Shown: positions 1-12,165 of the stretch, one piece after another
Position numbering within the stretch: the first letter of the stretch is position 1
How the letters are laid out: every line of letters begins with the position of its first letter
Source of the DNA: Topomyia yanbarensis
Taxonomy: Eukaryota > Arthropoda > Insecta > Diptera > Culicidae
Direction of reading: 5' to 3'
Assembly: GCF_030247195.1 (NCBI RefSeq)
Contig: NC_080672.1
Span: 85,829,113 to 85,893,112 of the forward strand
Length of the DNA: 64,000 bases
Program-made: the position numbers and the translations under genes
Notes under the pieces: generated by a model
Told to the model about the DNA's origin: nothing
Databases searched by the model: none
What the model saw: only the letters and a program-made list of their open reading frames with translations

Positions 1-1795
1 GTGCTCAGATCAGATTACTTATTCATTAATTCCTATTTGCTGCCACAATGCTACTTTGCTAATGCTAATGCTAACGCATGAACCATATCAGTTTGAAACT
101 GGTGGTGAACCCTGACGGTGTGGCGAGATAATCATTATAATTCAAATGGTTATTTAATTATTTCCTTGGCTTCCGGGCATCCATTGTGTTGCGAGTATCA
201 CCGCACGAGCTTGCCACCACCGTCAGTAATAATTTCGAATTTTCCATGGGAAATAGTTTTTTTTTGTTACCAAGCCCACCAGGTGATAATGCAATCTCCA
301 CCGCGCAGAGTTAGGGATATGAGTCAGCTGGTGGCATGGATTGTTGCAGCAGGTTTGCGAGAATAGTTGGCTTCGTGCCTTTGTCCTACTTTACGTTTCC
401 TAATTTAATTTTGATTGCACATTTGATTGCAAAAAAAAAAAAATAATAGCAGAACTAATTCAAATGCGAAATTTTACCAAAATCGCACGATTGGTTTTTC
501 AGCACAGCTATTTCATTTGATTGATTTTTTTCTTGAGAGGTTGAAGCACCAGCTACTACTGCAGGATAGATCTGAACCAGTGCAATGGAGCTATCGTTCT
601 CACTGCAAATACAATTAAGAAATACAACGTTTTGGGAAAATTGTAGCGGATCCTTAAATTTATACCACAAATTAACACATTATGATTTTGTGTGTGTTTG
701 TGTAAAATTCTTCAGAAATCTGTTTGAAGTTCAATGGTCAGTTCTTGACTTGGACACGAGATCGAAGGTAAACATTTTCACTTGTGGAAGTACAAGATCT
801 TCTTATGGCGTTCGACCTGCAGCTTCCGGATGCGAATATTTATCATGTGCGCATTCTCGTTTTTTTCATTTCACCCCGCAATCCTCATTCCATGTTGGAC
901 ATGTTCACATGTTCCTTTTCTCATTTTCCTTCCAATACTACTCTTTCTTTTGATGGGGTTATACAGAGAAAATGCGGACACACGAAGTTCAACAGAAGGG
1001 TCCCCAACAACTATCGATTACTCAAACATCAAAGAGTTTAATCTCGATGTCCATCGAAAAAATGGCACTGTTATTGTATATAGTTCAGAGACGCCATACC
1101 TTTAGAGTTTCTGTAGAATCAAGTTTTTACAATAGGTGTTGGTAATCTGAATGTCAGAACCAGAGTAGAATGGCTGTTAATCGAAGGGAGTTTTTTGGAT
1201 GGATTTGTTCGTAACTTTATTTTCGGCCAGAATGCATCAAAGAACAAAAAACGATTGGACGATCAAAGTGAAACAGTCTCCAAAGCATTTTAGAATCTGA
1301 GGGGGAAGCTTTCTGTTTGCTTGTTATTCAAGCTGGCTTTTTTCTTCCATTTAGGGAAAGAAATCAGATTTATAAACACTAGGGTTTTTGTACACACTTT
1401 TTTGCACTTTTTTACGCGGCTTTTTACACGGTTTTCGCAATCAACACGGTTTTTGCTTTTAATCCAAGACCTTTTGAATGTAAAAAACTTTTTGAAAAAG
1501 GCGGATATTGAAGATTCTTTTGGATCAGTATTAACGAGTAGACACCAAATGTCTATGTCTGAGGCTATTTTGAAAACCAAGATGGCAACTTCCTGTTCAA
1601 TGGAATTCTCTAAAACCCCATTAATATTATGGTATTTTTGGAACGGGATTGATGAGTAAATGCCAAATACATATAGATGTTTGAGGCCATCTTGAAAACC
1701 AAGATGGGCACTACGGTTTAGTAAAATTTTCAATTATCACAACATTGAATTTTTGGAATAGTTTTGATAAATGGATACCGGATGGTCATGTTTTA
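1..1795. other. AT-rich intergenic DNA, no gene recognised
   Basis: The open frames here are short, overlap on both strands, and match no family I recognise. The only internal structure is a degenerate pair of short repeats at about 1,500-1,600 and 1,640-1,720, which share the phrase AAAACCAAGATGG and a preceding GAGGC-CAT/TAT-TTTG stretch. This looks like decayed repetitive DNA. Confidence 0.5.
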
Positions 1796-1799
1796 ATCC

Positions 1800-2292
1800 A
1801 AGATTTCGTAATTCATATTAAATTTAATCATTTTCTTGTGCATATCTAAAATATTCTTCAATTAAATTTTATTAAAAGTACCTGGTTGAACGTAAAAATC
1901 CCAAGGAACCAAATAGAAAAAGATTTACCGTCGGCAAAATTCAGATACATTAAATTTTTCGACATTTAGTCACGATTCCATAATTAATCATTAAATACCA
2001 CAAAACAACTCCATTTTTATTTAATTTAATTTTAATGTGAAAATGTTCAGGAATCACATAGTAAATGCTTTATTTCAGGTAAACTACGAAAATTTGAGGT
2101 ATTGGAGAACTTGATAAAAAAATGGTTTCTAGCCTAAGCGTCAAAAATTTACCGGCAATGAATCTATCTCTATTTTGTTCCTGGGAATTTTTCACCTTCA
2201 ACAAGGTACCTTTAATATAAATTTATTGAATAATAATGAAGATATATGCACGAGAAAATGATTAAAGTTGATGTGAATGACAAAATACCCTA
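1800..2292. repeat. Fold-back (inverted repeat) element
   Basis: The segment at about 1,805-1,945 returns in reverse complement at about 2,145-2,290. Shared landmarks are TTTAATCATTTTC, GTGCATAT, AAAGTACCT/AAGGTACCT followed by GGTTGAA/TGTTGAA, and a run near CCAAGGAAC/CCAGGAAC. The arms are about 130-140 bp, with mismatches and small gaps, around a 200-bp centre. No transposase frame is present. It is probably a MITE or fold-back repeat; I could not fix a target duplication. Confidence 0.6.
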
Positions 2293-2923
2293 GAGCCCCA
2301 ACTACTCGTATTCTGACAAAGGTTGCAAAGGGCCCGGCCGATTTGTGAAATTTTATATATTAGACAAATTGCAAAAAATATGTGATTTGCAGTATAGAGC
2401 AGAATGGCTATTAAAAATAAGCGATTTTTTTAACAACAGCTTCACCTATTTTTTGGGAAGCGAAGATACTCTTATTACAATGCCTTCATTTTTTTCTATA
2501 AACATAGATATAAATCATACTATCCCGAGTGTTACTTCAAAAGTTATAGCATTTAATATATTTTTTTCTAATATTTCCCCACAATGCCGATGTCAAAAAC
2601 TTCAAGCGAAGTGGGCGGGGTCTAAAATTGTCCAAATGATTTGGTATCTGAGTTTACTTTGACATTTGTCACAATATGAAAGGCGGGGGCCTTGTAGATT
2701 TCAAAAATGAGTGCTTTTTTGCAATCCCACCAACTTGAGATGCTAAGTGTCGACGCTGAAACATTTGAAGTCAGCGTCGGATCCAGGGGGGGGGGGTCCG
2801 GACCCCGTCAAAAATTTTCAACTTGTTAAGAAATTTTAAATTAGTTTCAATTTTAAAGTAATTTCAAACTGAAAATCATCTCAAACCAAATTTTTATTAA
2901 ATGCAGTTATTGCTTAAATATTA

Positions 2924-3195
2924 CCACAGATAACAGACGTTTAGGCTAGAACAAAATTTCTTCAAAAACGTGTGTAAACTTTCAAATTAATAAACGTTGG
3001 AAATCCGTGTTTCACTATTGCCATCTGCGCATTTGCTACACGTGTTTGACAGCTGCACCCTAACTGCATTGTATCGATCACTGCGCCATCTGCAAACGTT
3101 TGCCAAACGTGTTTCAGACGTCTAATTTATTCGGAATTTCAGTAGCGGGTATTTACACACGATTCAAATCGAGCCTAAACGTCTGTTATCTGTGG
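2924..3195. mobile_element. 272-bp MITE with 24-bp TIRs
   Basis: The ends are exact inverted copies beginning CCACAGATAACAGACGTTTA, and the match runs on for a few more bases. The flanks carry TATTA on both sides (2,919-2,923 and 3,196-3,200), which could be a 5-bp target duplication or a TA duplication with chance extension. There is no coding capacity. It is inserted into the left arm of the larger inverted-repeat element. Confidence 0.85.
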
Positions 3196-4524
3196 TATTA
3201 CGTAAGGTGTTCATTTCAAAATCTAAATTTCAGACCCACTAGGAAAATTTATTCTGGATCCGCCCCTGCTGGTCGTTTGAGGGGGATCTGTTGGGGGGCT
3301 TGTTGGGAGAGTCTTGCTGGGAGGAAACATGATGGGAGGATTAAGGAAGGGTGGTGCATAATGTGGGGGATAACCCCTAGCTACGCCCCCGTTTAAATAC
3401 CTTTCTTTAGAAGAAAGGCAAAAATGTGCCAAAGTTAAAAAAACTCAAGACAAAATTTTTTTTTCGAGATTATATCAAATCTCTACGTTTCATGCAATTT
3501 AAAGACATTTGGCATCAAAAATATAAATTCGATTTTGAAATTTTCCTTTATTCCCTTTTGAGCATTTTCAGTTCTCACTTATATTGAATCAAGAACCTGC
3601 GTAGTTGGTCAATGTGGTCAAAGCGACTTTGGTTAGTCATTATTGATCTAAATTTTGCATCATTTTGATACCATGGTGGTACCAGGTTATAAGGGAATAT
3701 ATGGCCGGACTCTTCAACCCGTAACTCCGGAACCGAAAGTCCAATCAATTAAAAATTAATCAGCAGAAAGGGGGATGGGAAGGTTGTACCTTTCATTTGA
3801 GACTAGGTTTGTGCAAAACCGGTTCAGCCATCTCTGAGAAACAGATGTGACATTATTTTTCCACCTACACATACATACATGCACACAGACAATTTCCGAT
3901 TTCCGACGAAACTAAAACGAACTAAACCGAAACTAAATTATTAAACTTTGAAATTTTAAAGTTTTAAGATCTCAGATTATTAAATTCTCTGTTTCAAATT
4001 TTTCAATTCGCAGATTTCTAAAGCCTCAAATTTTAAAATTTGTGAATGCTAGAATTATATTTTATGTATTTTTAAATTCTTAAATTTAAAAATACATAAA
4101 AAATTTAAATTTTCAATTTTAAATTTCCACATTTCTAAATCATTAAGATTTTTAAATATTTAAATCTTTTAAATTTGTGAACCATTACATATTAAAATTT
4201 GCAGTGTTCTAAATTTTTAAACAAACGAATATTAAAATTTTTGAGTTCTCATGTTAATAAATTCTAAAATATTTGAAATTTCCAAGCTTTAAAATTTTCG
4301 AATTTAAATTTTTGGATTTAACAAAATTTTTAAATTTTTCTTAAACCTTTTCTTGAATTTCAATTTTTAATTTTTAGCCATAAATGGATAAATAAATTAA
4401 GAGCATTAAATTTAATCTCTTAAAGTCCGCCGATACTATATACTCCGTGTTATACCATTCGATTTTCAAACCTTTTCGGACATCAAAAAAAAAAAAAATA
4501 CCAACATCACTTGCATCGCATATA

Positions 4525-5732
4525 GGGTGATGTGCCTATTATGGCAGTAGAGCCTATTGTGACCCTATTTCGTACCCCTTGGTTTCGAACCAAGCATATG
4601 AGATAATGACAATATGGATTTGGCTAAAACAGGTGTGCAAAAAAAGCTCAAGTTATATTCTTTATTTGTTGTGCACATACGTATTCAGAACTATCCACTA
4701 AATCCAACTTTTAATTAAAACAAAATCACCTTATTGAAATATCTGCTGATCCGCCTCACTCGCGTAGTGAACCGAAACAGGACGCAACGGCGCTTAGCAA
4801 AATAAACACTTTCGAGCCAGCATTTACCGCCTCATATCTCGTTATTCCAGCACAAATATACTAAACATTGCACTGATACATACCTTTATTTTAGCTGGAG
4901 AACCTTTTTACGATTATTTCACTTTAAAAGCACTCGTCAAACACTAGAATAGGCCTAGTGTTATAATAGGATAAAACTAAATACGGGGGTTCCTATTGTA
5001 GGCATGTTTTGCTGATACACTACCACAATCAAAACCAACTTTTTGCATCCATCATACAGAAAAGAATCACCAGTGCGGCCAAACCAAAACATGAATTTGA
5101 AAACATAATGTTATGCAATTTCAGGTATAAGTAATCAATTATTTCAAGTTATTCAACTAATTGTTGATCGCAGATATTTTATTTTCATCTGCACATACAA
5201 TCTGGATCGGGAGGAAGTAATGTGTGATGTGAACTTTATATTCCAGTTGTTAACTTTCGCATGGTTATTTCCTGCATGCGCAGTTCTGGGCGCTCTTCTA
5301 TTAACAGCTGATGAGTTTCTTTCGTGTGCGTGATGTTTACGTTTGTTTTGATCGGCTGAAAAAAGCAGAATGATTCATTTTACAAATCACGCGTTGGCGT
5401 CCATGATCTGGATACCTAGTTAGAATCGACGCAAATGAAATATGAGGCATTGCGTTTCAACTAGATTGTTTTTCGATGAGGTGGAAATCGGCACACCCAT
5501 GAGGCGATAATTGGAACGTTCAGGTGGGAATAGATGCACAGAATAGAACATTTATTTTCATTTATGCTGAAAATTGAGACAATTCTGCCAAATAAGCATT
5601 ATACAGATGTTTAAGAAACAGTACACTGATACTTTATTCTGAAAAAGGTTATAGGTAATATGGCTTCTTTTTAAGTCGTTCAAAAAATAGTGCGACCCTC
5701 TCCATAATGGTGCCAAAATAGGCTCATCACCC
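4525..5732. mobile_element. 1.2-kb TA-flanked MITE (GGGTGATG ends)
   Basis: The left end GGGTGATGTGCCTATTATGG and the right end (reverse complement GGGTGATGAGCCTATTTTGG) form a TIR of about 22 bp. The dinucleotide TA flanks both sides (4,523-4,524 and 5,733-5,734), as for Tc1/mariner-type insertions. No transposase frame is visible, so it is probably non-autonomous. Confidence 0.75.
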
Positions 5733-5919
5733 TATGACGAGGACGAGTACATCAATACTGTTAAGCTAAAACGTGACAGTTTTAATATAGCTTGAGTCTC
5801 TATTCCCACGGCTTTTCGTTATCAAATATAAAAGCCAGCTAACAAAGTTTTTTTTTGTTTTGTGCATTGGACTTGAATACAAATTACCCTAATTTTCGCG
5901 TTCCTCAGAAGTCGTTGCG

Positions 5920-6366
5920 TTGAAACTAAAAATTGTGCTGAACTTGGAATTACCAGAAAGCGCAGAACTGTTTTGGGGATTTATAACACGTCCTTGCTAC
6001 CACCACATCAATTACCAATATTCATCGAAGTACAATAAAGTTTTGATGTTGGAGCAGTGTCTAGCCACGAACAATTTTCTCATCATCAATCAAATCATCA
6101 ATCATGAACCAAACAATTTTAATCATCCCGCTTATATACATGGTATGCAACTCTATCCTACATACAAATGGCTGGAATGCAGACCACGACCCGGTTATAA
6201 GTCCCCATACTCTTTCAAACGACATGTTTTGAAGGAACACCACAACGAATTTGAAATCGTAGAGCTGAATTTTGTGGACGGATATTCCAATCGGAATAAT
6301 TGCACGATTTCCAGCAACATCCATATCTGCGGTTGCCAAACCAAACGAGGCAGCATTTCCAATTGA
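5920..6366 (+). pseudogene. Decayed TE-associated frame with C2H2-like motif
   Basis: This is an open frame of 148 codons with no ATG at its 5' end, between the arms of the 2.8-7.4 kb inverted-repeat element. Near its middle it reads SPYSFKRHVLKEHHNEF, which resembles the second half of a C2H2 zinc finger (aromatic, RH, spaced H-H). The first cysteine pair is not intact: only one C lies just upstream, in WLECRPRPGY. A second short frame of about 65 codons follows at 6,544-6,741. I do not recognise the family. The setting suggests a relic of the element's own DNA-binding protein. No function is assigned. Confidence 0.4.
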
Positions 6367-7666
6367 AACTAGTATTTCGTCATCATCAACTTGATGCTGC
6401 GAACTAGATCAGGTTTCGACAAATTTAGGGATTGGGCGTAAAAACCATCTCTCGATATTTGCTTTGGAGGGAAATCCCGGAACAAACCGTTACTGACCAA
6501 GCGCTGTTTATAGCAGTCAACGAAAGAGACAAAATTTATCTCTTTGGCTCACTATCAACAGCTCTACTTGAAGAGTAGCGGGTTCCCCGAAATTTTATTT
6601 CAAAACAACAGTTTAGTTTTCTTTCGTGTTAGTTCTACGTCAGTCGAGCAGGTTTTATTTTTAAACAAATATTGGAACGACACAAAAGGTTTTACTTGTG
6701 TTCAATTTGCTAATATCACTCTTAGGAGAAAATCGGATTAGAATCCTTTTATATATGAAGGACACAAAACTGAACTATTGTAAGTGAAGGGATTTGCCTT
6801 TCGGCTGCATCTAGTTAGACTCTGGTTCTAGAAGCTAATCTAAAATTGGAAAATGTTACCTCTGTTTCTCAGAGATTGGTGGACCAATTTAGTTTAGTTT
6901 AAAGCGAAAGGTAAAACCTGCTCATCGGCTGCTATTGATTTTTTTTTTATTGATTGGACGTCCGGTACCGGAGTTACGGGTGAAGAATGCGACCACACAG
7001 CAAATTTCCACATAAACTGAAATGAAAAATTTTCAAAGGGGGGGAGTAAAGAAAAATTTCAAAATCGAATTTGTATTTTTGATGCCAAATGACTTTAAAA
7101 TACATGAAACGTTGAGATTTGATGCAACCTCGAAAAAAATGTTTTTTGACGAAAATTGATTTTTTTTGGACTTTGACACATTTTTGCCTTTCTGATATGG
7201 AAAGGTTAAGTAATCACTCTAAAAATCGTCAACCTAATTCTGTCGGAAGGGCCAATTTTTTTTTACTTATATAGGCTTAGGTAGAAGTATGCAGTGAGGG
7301 GTTGCTACTTTAAAATTAAAACTAGTTTAAAATTTCTTAACAAGTTGAAAATTTTCGGCAGAGTCCGGACCTCGGATCTTCCTCCTTGATCTTCACCTGA
7401 TTTTGAAGCGATGTTTCAGTATCGACACATAGTATCTCAAGATCGTGGTTGTTGATCCATTGTATGTATGTGCAAATCGTACTGAATATGCATTGTATTG
7501 AACATAACCAGCCATGGAATCGTAGTATGGACAAATGAGAAAGGCACAATTGCACCACTAGGTGGGTTAAAACAGTTTTTTTTTAAATATATTCTTCATG
7601 AGAATATAAGGCCAAATTTTTCTATCTTTTTTTGCTGTTGAATGGTGAAAATTTTTCCGATGACTC

Positions 7667-7850
7667 TAATAATACTGAAGGGGTGGGCATAAAGTAGTTT
7701 GTAAATCGATTGCCTTGTACGCAGCGCACCTGAGTTCGAGTCCCGACCCCGCACATAGGGTTAGAAATTTTTCATTTTTCTAACGCGAAGAGGCGAATGA
7801 CCTTAAGGTTAAAACCTCTATAATCGAAATTAAAAAAAATAATAATACTG
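7667..7850 (+). mobile_element. Feilai-like tRNA-derived SINE with 11-bp TSD
   Basis: The SINE body is 7,678-7,839. It starts GGGGTGGGC and has a degraded RNA polymerase III A box followed by a clear B box (GAGTTCGAGTCCC). It carries the family tail GCGAATGACCTTAAGGTT...CTCTATAATCGAAAT and ends in an A-rich tract. The 11-bp sequence TAATAATACTG is repeated at 7,667-7,677 and 7,840-7,850, an exact target-site duplication typical of LINE-mobilised SINEs. A second copy lies at 62,294-62,457. The family name rests on memory of the Aedes aegypti Feilai SINE. Confidence 0.85.
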
Positions 7851-10079
7851 CTCATACAAATCGATCCTGACCTACTGGAAACAAACTGAACTGCCATTTT
7901 TCATAATTCTCGTTCTACTTTCTGAAAGTTTTATATTAGGTTGTTTATCATATTAAGTACTCGTATCAACTTTGCGTATTCTTGAAAAAACGTTCTTTGT
8001 AATTTATGCAATTTCATAGGTATTCAATCTATTCCAACTTCGCTTTCCATTCGAAAAAATGTCAATTGTCCATATTTCGGTACATCCCACAGTGGGTTTT
8101 TTAGTCGAAAACGCGCGAACAATTATTTACGCAAAACCGGTAAAGCGTACAACAATGGTGTCTCTTGGGACCTTAATTATGATTATATAGTTAGAGTGAT
8201 TAATTCGCCTACAAGTGAGATATTTGCCACAATTTTGCGAAAAATAGGATGACGTCTTCAGAAATGTTAAAGAACTTGTTCTTGCGAAAATCTATACTGA
8301 AAACCAAAAAACTCTATTTATAGTACACTCGAAGTTATTGACCGTTATTTGTGAATGACCCCTTGAACAAGTTTTTTCAACATAACTTTTTAAATATCGT
8401 AGATAAAGCTTCAGCATGTCCCAGAAAGTTGTTTGTCTAGTCAAGATAACTGTCTTTTCAGAAGAGATCATTGGTGTATCTCTTGCTACTTAGAAGTTAT
8501 TGGGTAATTTTTGGCAAAAATTTGCAAAAGTTTTAAAAATAATTACTTTTAAACGGGCAAAAACGGGTAGCCAACTCTAGTTGTTATTAGAAAAGCTGCG
8601 TCAACACAATAAAATTCAAAGGAGTTTACTTGTCTCTCGTTGTCTCCAGTAGTTATAGTTGATTTTTCAAAAAAAACTGTTATTTTTTAAAAATGTCTAA
8701 TATTTTCGAAAATACTCGAGATATGAAAAATTATGTGTTAATAAAAATTGTGCACTTTGACGATTAAAATAACTTTTTAGAATATAGGAAACCCGTAGGA
8801 ATAATAATTGAAAAGACATTTAAAAAAAATTGGGGTCATCCAAATATAACGAGATGTTACTTCTTAAACATTACAAGAAGAGACTTCATGTATTCCAAAA
8901 ACAATATTCATGAATTCAATCTCCACAACTTTTGCAAATACGTTATCTCATTTCTTTCAACAGAAAAAAATTTGTGAAAAAATGTCACTTATAGGAGGAT
9001 TGATTATTCACGAAAATCATATCAACAAATAACAGATGTCGCAATTTTTGATAAGTACTCTGAAAAAACTTAAACGTAAACGTAAACTCAGCCGTTTCTA
9101 CGATAACAACCAATCACCATTTAAAATATTTTATTTTTCAAAAAATTGTAAAATAATTTAGAAAATACACGAGATAAGCCGTTCTTCTTATATATAGAAA
9201 GCTGTCCATTTTGATAATTTAAACCTTTTTACAGAACATACCAAACTTGTCAGAATGATAATTATAAAACAAAGAATTGGCTTTAACCGGTTCATCCACA
9301 AACAACCAGCAATGCTGAAGATGGTAGAGACGAATGTAACTAACTATGATGTCTTCAGCAAAATTGTTGTAGAAAGCTTGCTCTAAAACTTTGCTGAAAA
9401 CATGATTTTAATATATGCAGTCGCAAGAAGGCTGGTATATATACCACACTTTTTGGGAGAATAATCATCAAAACTTGTAATGTTCACAAATTCCTCCGAA
9501 GACATTATTGACCCGAATCTAACGATTTAGGCGTAATTAATAGATCGCATGATTTTGGCGAAAAAAACCACCTACACATCTCTTCAAAAATGATTGGGAA
9601 TTTTACTGTTATGATTAGTTTCAGAATGTCAGAATCAGTTTCTATTGGAAGTATCTCTCGCAGTTATTTTTAATGATGCTGGTACGATTTGACAACTATG
9701 GGTTCCCGACTACGAGATCAGTTACAAGATACCATTTCCACAATTTTGTCAAAGTCTTCTTCATTCGCAATAAATTCATTGAGAATTGATCTGATAAATA
9801 TTATTGGAAAATTTAATTAGAATTAGTCAGCATCAATAAGTTTATTCCGGCATCCAATTAAGTTTTTAAGAAAGAGGGTTTTAACAAATACCCCCCCCCC
9901 TCCCATCTTTATAGCACAAGATTAGCTTTTAAAAATTGTAAAAACTAGGAGTGGGTAATGTCCGGGACGTAACCGCGGTGTTGACGTAGGACTAAACTTG
10001 GGCATATCATATGACATTCATGGATAATTTGAGCCAATGCACTTTTTGAATGAATGTTTACTGGAAATTTCATGTCGAA
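7851..10079. other. AT-rich non-coding DNA with a diverged internal repeat
   Basis: No gene or recognisable transposase is seen. A segment at about 8,640-8,810 (poly-T/A stretches, ACTCGAGATATGAAAAATT, then GTGCACTTTGACGATTAAAATAAC) resembles one at about 9,095-9,270 (ACACGAGATAAGCC, then GTCCATTTTGATAATTTAAACC). This suggests an old duplicated repeat. A C-rich run sits at 9,892-9,904. Confidence 0.45.
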
Positions 10080-10249
10080 TGAGATTGCCACATTCACTGA
10101 TTTTCTAGGACTTGCAAAAACCTTCGGGTTTGTAGATTAATTTGATAAACATTTGCTTATATGAATCACTGGTAAATGTACACAAGAATTGACAGACGCA
10201 AACTTATTAAATGGAACTTTCTAATTCAATTCTTTCTCCATTATGTTTT

Positions 10250-10265
10250 CATCCTAAAAAGAACG
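10250..10265 (-). terminator. Histone-type 3' stem-loop, unit 1
   Basis: The minus strand reads CGTTCT-TTTT-AGGATG, a six-pair stem (including G-U pairs) with a four-base loop, preceded by CTACAAAC. A purine-rich GGAGAAAGAATTG lies about 15 bp downstream, where a histone downstream element would sit. Confidence 0.5.
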
Positions 10266-10414
10266 GTTTGTAGATAACTATGTTTGGTGATACCAGACGA
10301 GAATCCTTGCTAACGATTCGAACCTTGCCCGAATTCGCTTCTGCTGCGTACATACACGAACATTCCCCTTTCGCAGCTCACATCGAATGAGCATTGTATA
10401 TCGGAATGCGATCT

Positions 10415-10424
10415 CTTTTATAAA
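10415..10424 (-). promoter_or_regulatory. TATA box of histone-like unit 1
   Basis: The minus strand reads TTTATAAAAG, followed about 34 bp downstream by TCATTCG at 10,384-10,390. Equivalent pairs occur in unit 2 (TATA near 10,816-10,825) and unit 3 (near 11,256-11,265). The TATA-to-cap spacing is plausible for RNA polymerase II. Confidence 0.55.
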
Positions 10425-10680
10425 CTTCTTAGTGCAGATGGTAGTCCATCCCTTTGTGCGACAAATGAAAATATTTTCATCATTCGTTTTGGCGTGGCAT
10501 TCGCTTAGTAGCAGGGTTGCCACATTCACTAATGTTCTAGAAAGATTCGCATTGTAGATTAATTCGATAAACATTGGTTTATATGTGTCATTGATAAAGT
10601 ACAGCAGACTTGACAGGCGCAAACTCAATCCAAGTTATTAAAAGGAGCTTTCTAAATAAATTCTTTCTCCATTATATTTT

Positions 10681-10696
10681 CATCCTAATAAGAACG
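10681..10696 (-). terminator. Histone-type 3' stem-loop, unit 2
   Basis: Same position in the second unit. The minus strand reads CGTTCT-TATT-AGGATG. The loop TATT is identical to that in the neighbouring H3 pseudogene. GGAGAAAGAATT follows. Confidence 0.5.
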
Positions 10697-11092
10697 GTTT
10701 GCAGATAACTATTTTTGGTGATACCAGACGATTACATACACCAGATGCGTACATACACGAACATTCCCCTTTCGCAGCTCACATCGAATGAGCATTGTAT
10801 ATCGGAATGCGATCTCTTTTATAAACTTCTTAGTGCAGATGGTAGTCCATCCCTTTGTGCGACAAATGAAAATATTTTCATCATTCTTTTTGGCGTGGCA
10901 TTCGCTTAGTAGCAGGGTTTCCACATTCACTAATGTTCTAGAAAGATTTGCAAAAACCTACGGGTTTGTAGATTAATTCGATAAACAATGGTTTATGTGT
11001 CACTGCTAAAGTACAGCAGACTTGACAGGCGCACACTCAATGCAAGTTATTAAATGGAACTTTCTAATTCAATTCTTTCTCCATTATGTTTT

Positions 11093-11108
11093 CATCCTAA
11101 AAAGAACG
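11093..11108 (-). terminator. Histone-type 3' stem-loop, unit 3
   Basis: Third copy, identical to that of unit 1 on the minus strand (CGTTCT-TTTT-AGGATG), followed by the same purine-rich tract. Confidence 0.5.
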
Positions 11109-11769
11109 GTTTGTAGATAACTATGTTTGGTGATACCAGACGAGAATCCTTGCTAACGATTCGAACCTTGCCCGAATTCGCATCTGCTGCGTACATACAC
11201 GAACATTCCCCTTTCGCAGCTCACATCGAATGAGCATTGTATATCGGAATGCGATCTCTTTTATAAACTTCTTAGTGCAGATGGTAGTCCATCCCTTTGT
11301 GCGACAAATGAAAATATTTTCATCATTCCACATTCACTAATGTTCTAGAAAGATTTGCAAAAACCACCATTCAAAGCACGGCTAATTAATGCTTTTACAA
11401 AATCATTTCTATCAAAATATACGGTAAAATCTACGGAATCTACTACACAATTGTTTTAATTATTTCCCAACAAATCGCGCAAAAATCTGTTCCGTACAGC
11501 ACAGCGCAAATAATTGACGTTGGAAAACAAATCGGCAACTTCAGCTGCCAAACACTTAGAAACGATCGAAGCATTTTTCCGTTAATATCACTTTTCTGAC
11601 TCAAATTGTTGTAGGTATTTTATTGCTTCCGTCCAATTGGTCAGTTTATTGGTTTTATCGCACATTTTTCGGATATTATTATAGAAAATAACTAACCCGA
11701 TAAGAGGGAAGTTATTTTCCAAAGCACGAAATGGAAATTTCAATTGTAATTCTTCTGAGAACGATTTTG

Positions 11770-11786
11770 TGGTCCTAATAAGGACA
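11770..11786 (-). terminator. Histone 3' stem-loop of the H3 pseudogene
   Basis: The minus strand reads CAAACTGTCCTTATTAGGAC followed by CACAAAATC. A GTCCT/AGGAC stem closes a TATT loop, with CAAAC before and ACAAAA after, close to the metazoan histone mRNA 3' end signal. It lies about 40 bp past the end of the H3 similarity. Confidence 0.75.
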
Positions 11787-11821
11787 GTTTGTTGTGAATA
11801 TTATTTCGCCGTTTCCCGCTC

Positions 11822-12165
11822 GGCATGATGATTATTCGCTTGGCATGGATAGCGCACAGATTGGTATTTTCCAACAAACTAACCAGGCAGGCCTCGCTGG
11901 CTTCTTAAAGGGCCATTACGGCTGAGCTCCGGAAGAGTAGGTTTTGAAATTCTGTGCAATCTCACGGACCAGGCACTGGAAGAGCAGCTTGCGAATTAGT
12001 AACTCTGTCCACTTCTGAGAGCAATGAATTTCACGCAGGGCGACGACTGGTTGGCAGCGATAAGGCAGTAGCTATGATTTGGTTGGTGGTCAAAATGCAG
12101 CTTCTCGTTGAGCAGCACACGTACGTGTGTTCTGCTCTGTGGCTTACACACGTCTGGCTTTAAGA
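11822..12165 (-). pseudogene. Histone H3 pseudogene
   Basis: Translated on the minus strand, the region gives [20 protein letters not shown], then [18 protein letters not shown], then after frame changes [13 protein letters not shown] codons (ICALSMPSE in the shifted frame) and IIIMP. These match the conserved core of histone H3 from about residue 46 to the IMP near residue 121, with an IRRYQKS to IHCSQKW change, a stop and at least one frameshift. The N-terminal third is only faintly recognisable (AAQREAA where KAARKSA is expected), and the last residues are lost. It keeps a TATA-like CCTATAAATA upstream (about 12,181-12,191) and a histone 3' stem-loop downstream. It therefore looks like a decayed replication-dependent gene rather than a processed copy. 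It cannot make a functional nucleosomal H3. Confidence 0.8.

Larger units (their letters stand above)
2796..7370. mobile_element. Composite element with long inverted arms
   Basis: Two pairs of inverted segments bracket this region. The outer pair is 2,796-2,860 against 7,305-7,370 (landmarks GTCCGGAC and CAACTTGTTAAGAAATTTTA). The inner pair is 3,409-3,856 against 6,851-7,203 (GAAAGGCAAAAATGTG, CATTTGGCATCAAAAATA, CCCGTAACTCCGG, TCTCTGAGAAACAGA). The left arm was lengthened by later insertions, including the MITE at 2,924-3,195. The centre holds another MITE (4,525-5,732) and a decayed open frame (5,920-6,366). The layout fits an old DNA transposon with long terminal inverted repeats, or two opposed copies of one repeat. 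The superfamily is not clear. Confidence 0.6.
10084..11366 (-). repeat. Tandem array of ~410-bp histone-like mini-units
   Basis: Starts of equivalent sequence (TTGCCACATTCACTRATG and its variants) fall near 10,084, 10,515, 10,916 and 11,325, giving about three full copies of 400-430 bp. On the minus strand each unit has TATAAAAG, a cap motif TCATTCG about 34 bp downstream (the PyCATTCPu motif known from insect histone genes), a leader of about 120 bp with no histone frame, and then CAAACCGTTCTTWTTAGGATG. The last can fold as a 6-bp stem with a 4-nt loop and has the CAAAC 5' flank of a histone 3' stem-loop. The broken H3 gene next door has a closely similar 3' end. Minus-strand frames of 70-116 codons are shared only because the unit is duplicated. 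Inference: a relic histone repeat whose coding parts were lost. Confidence 0.6.

Noticed and set aside
10278..10628. 116-codon minus-strand frame (and 70-73 codon relatives at 10,709-10,930 and 11,121-11,333)
   Set aside because: The frames resemble each other only because the DNA is tandemly duplicated. They span the promoter-like part of the unit, start and end differently in each copy, and match no protein family.
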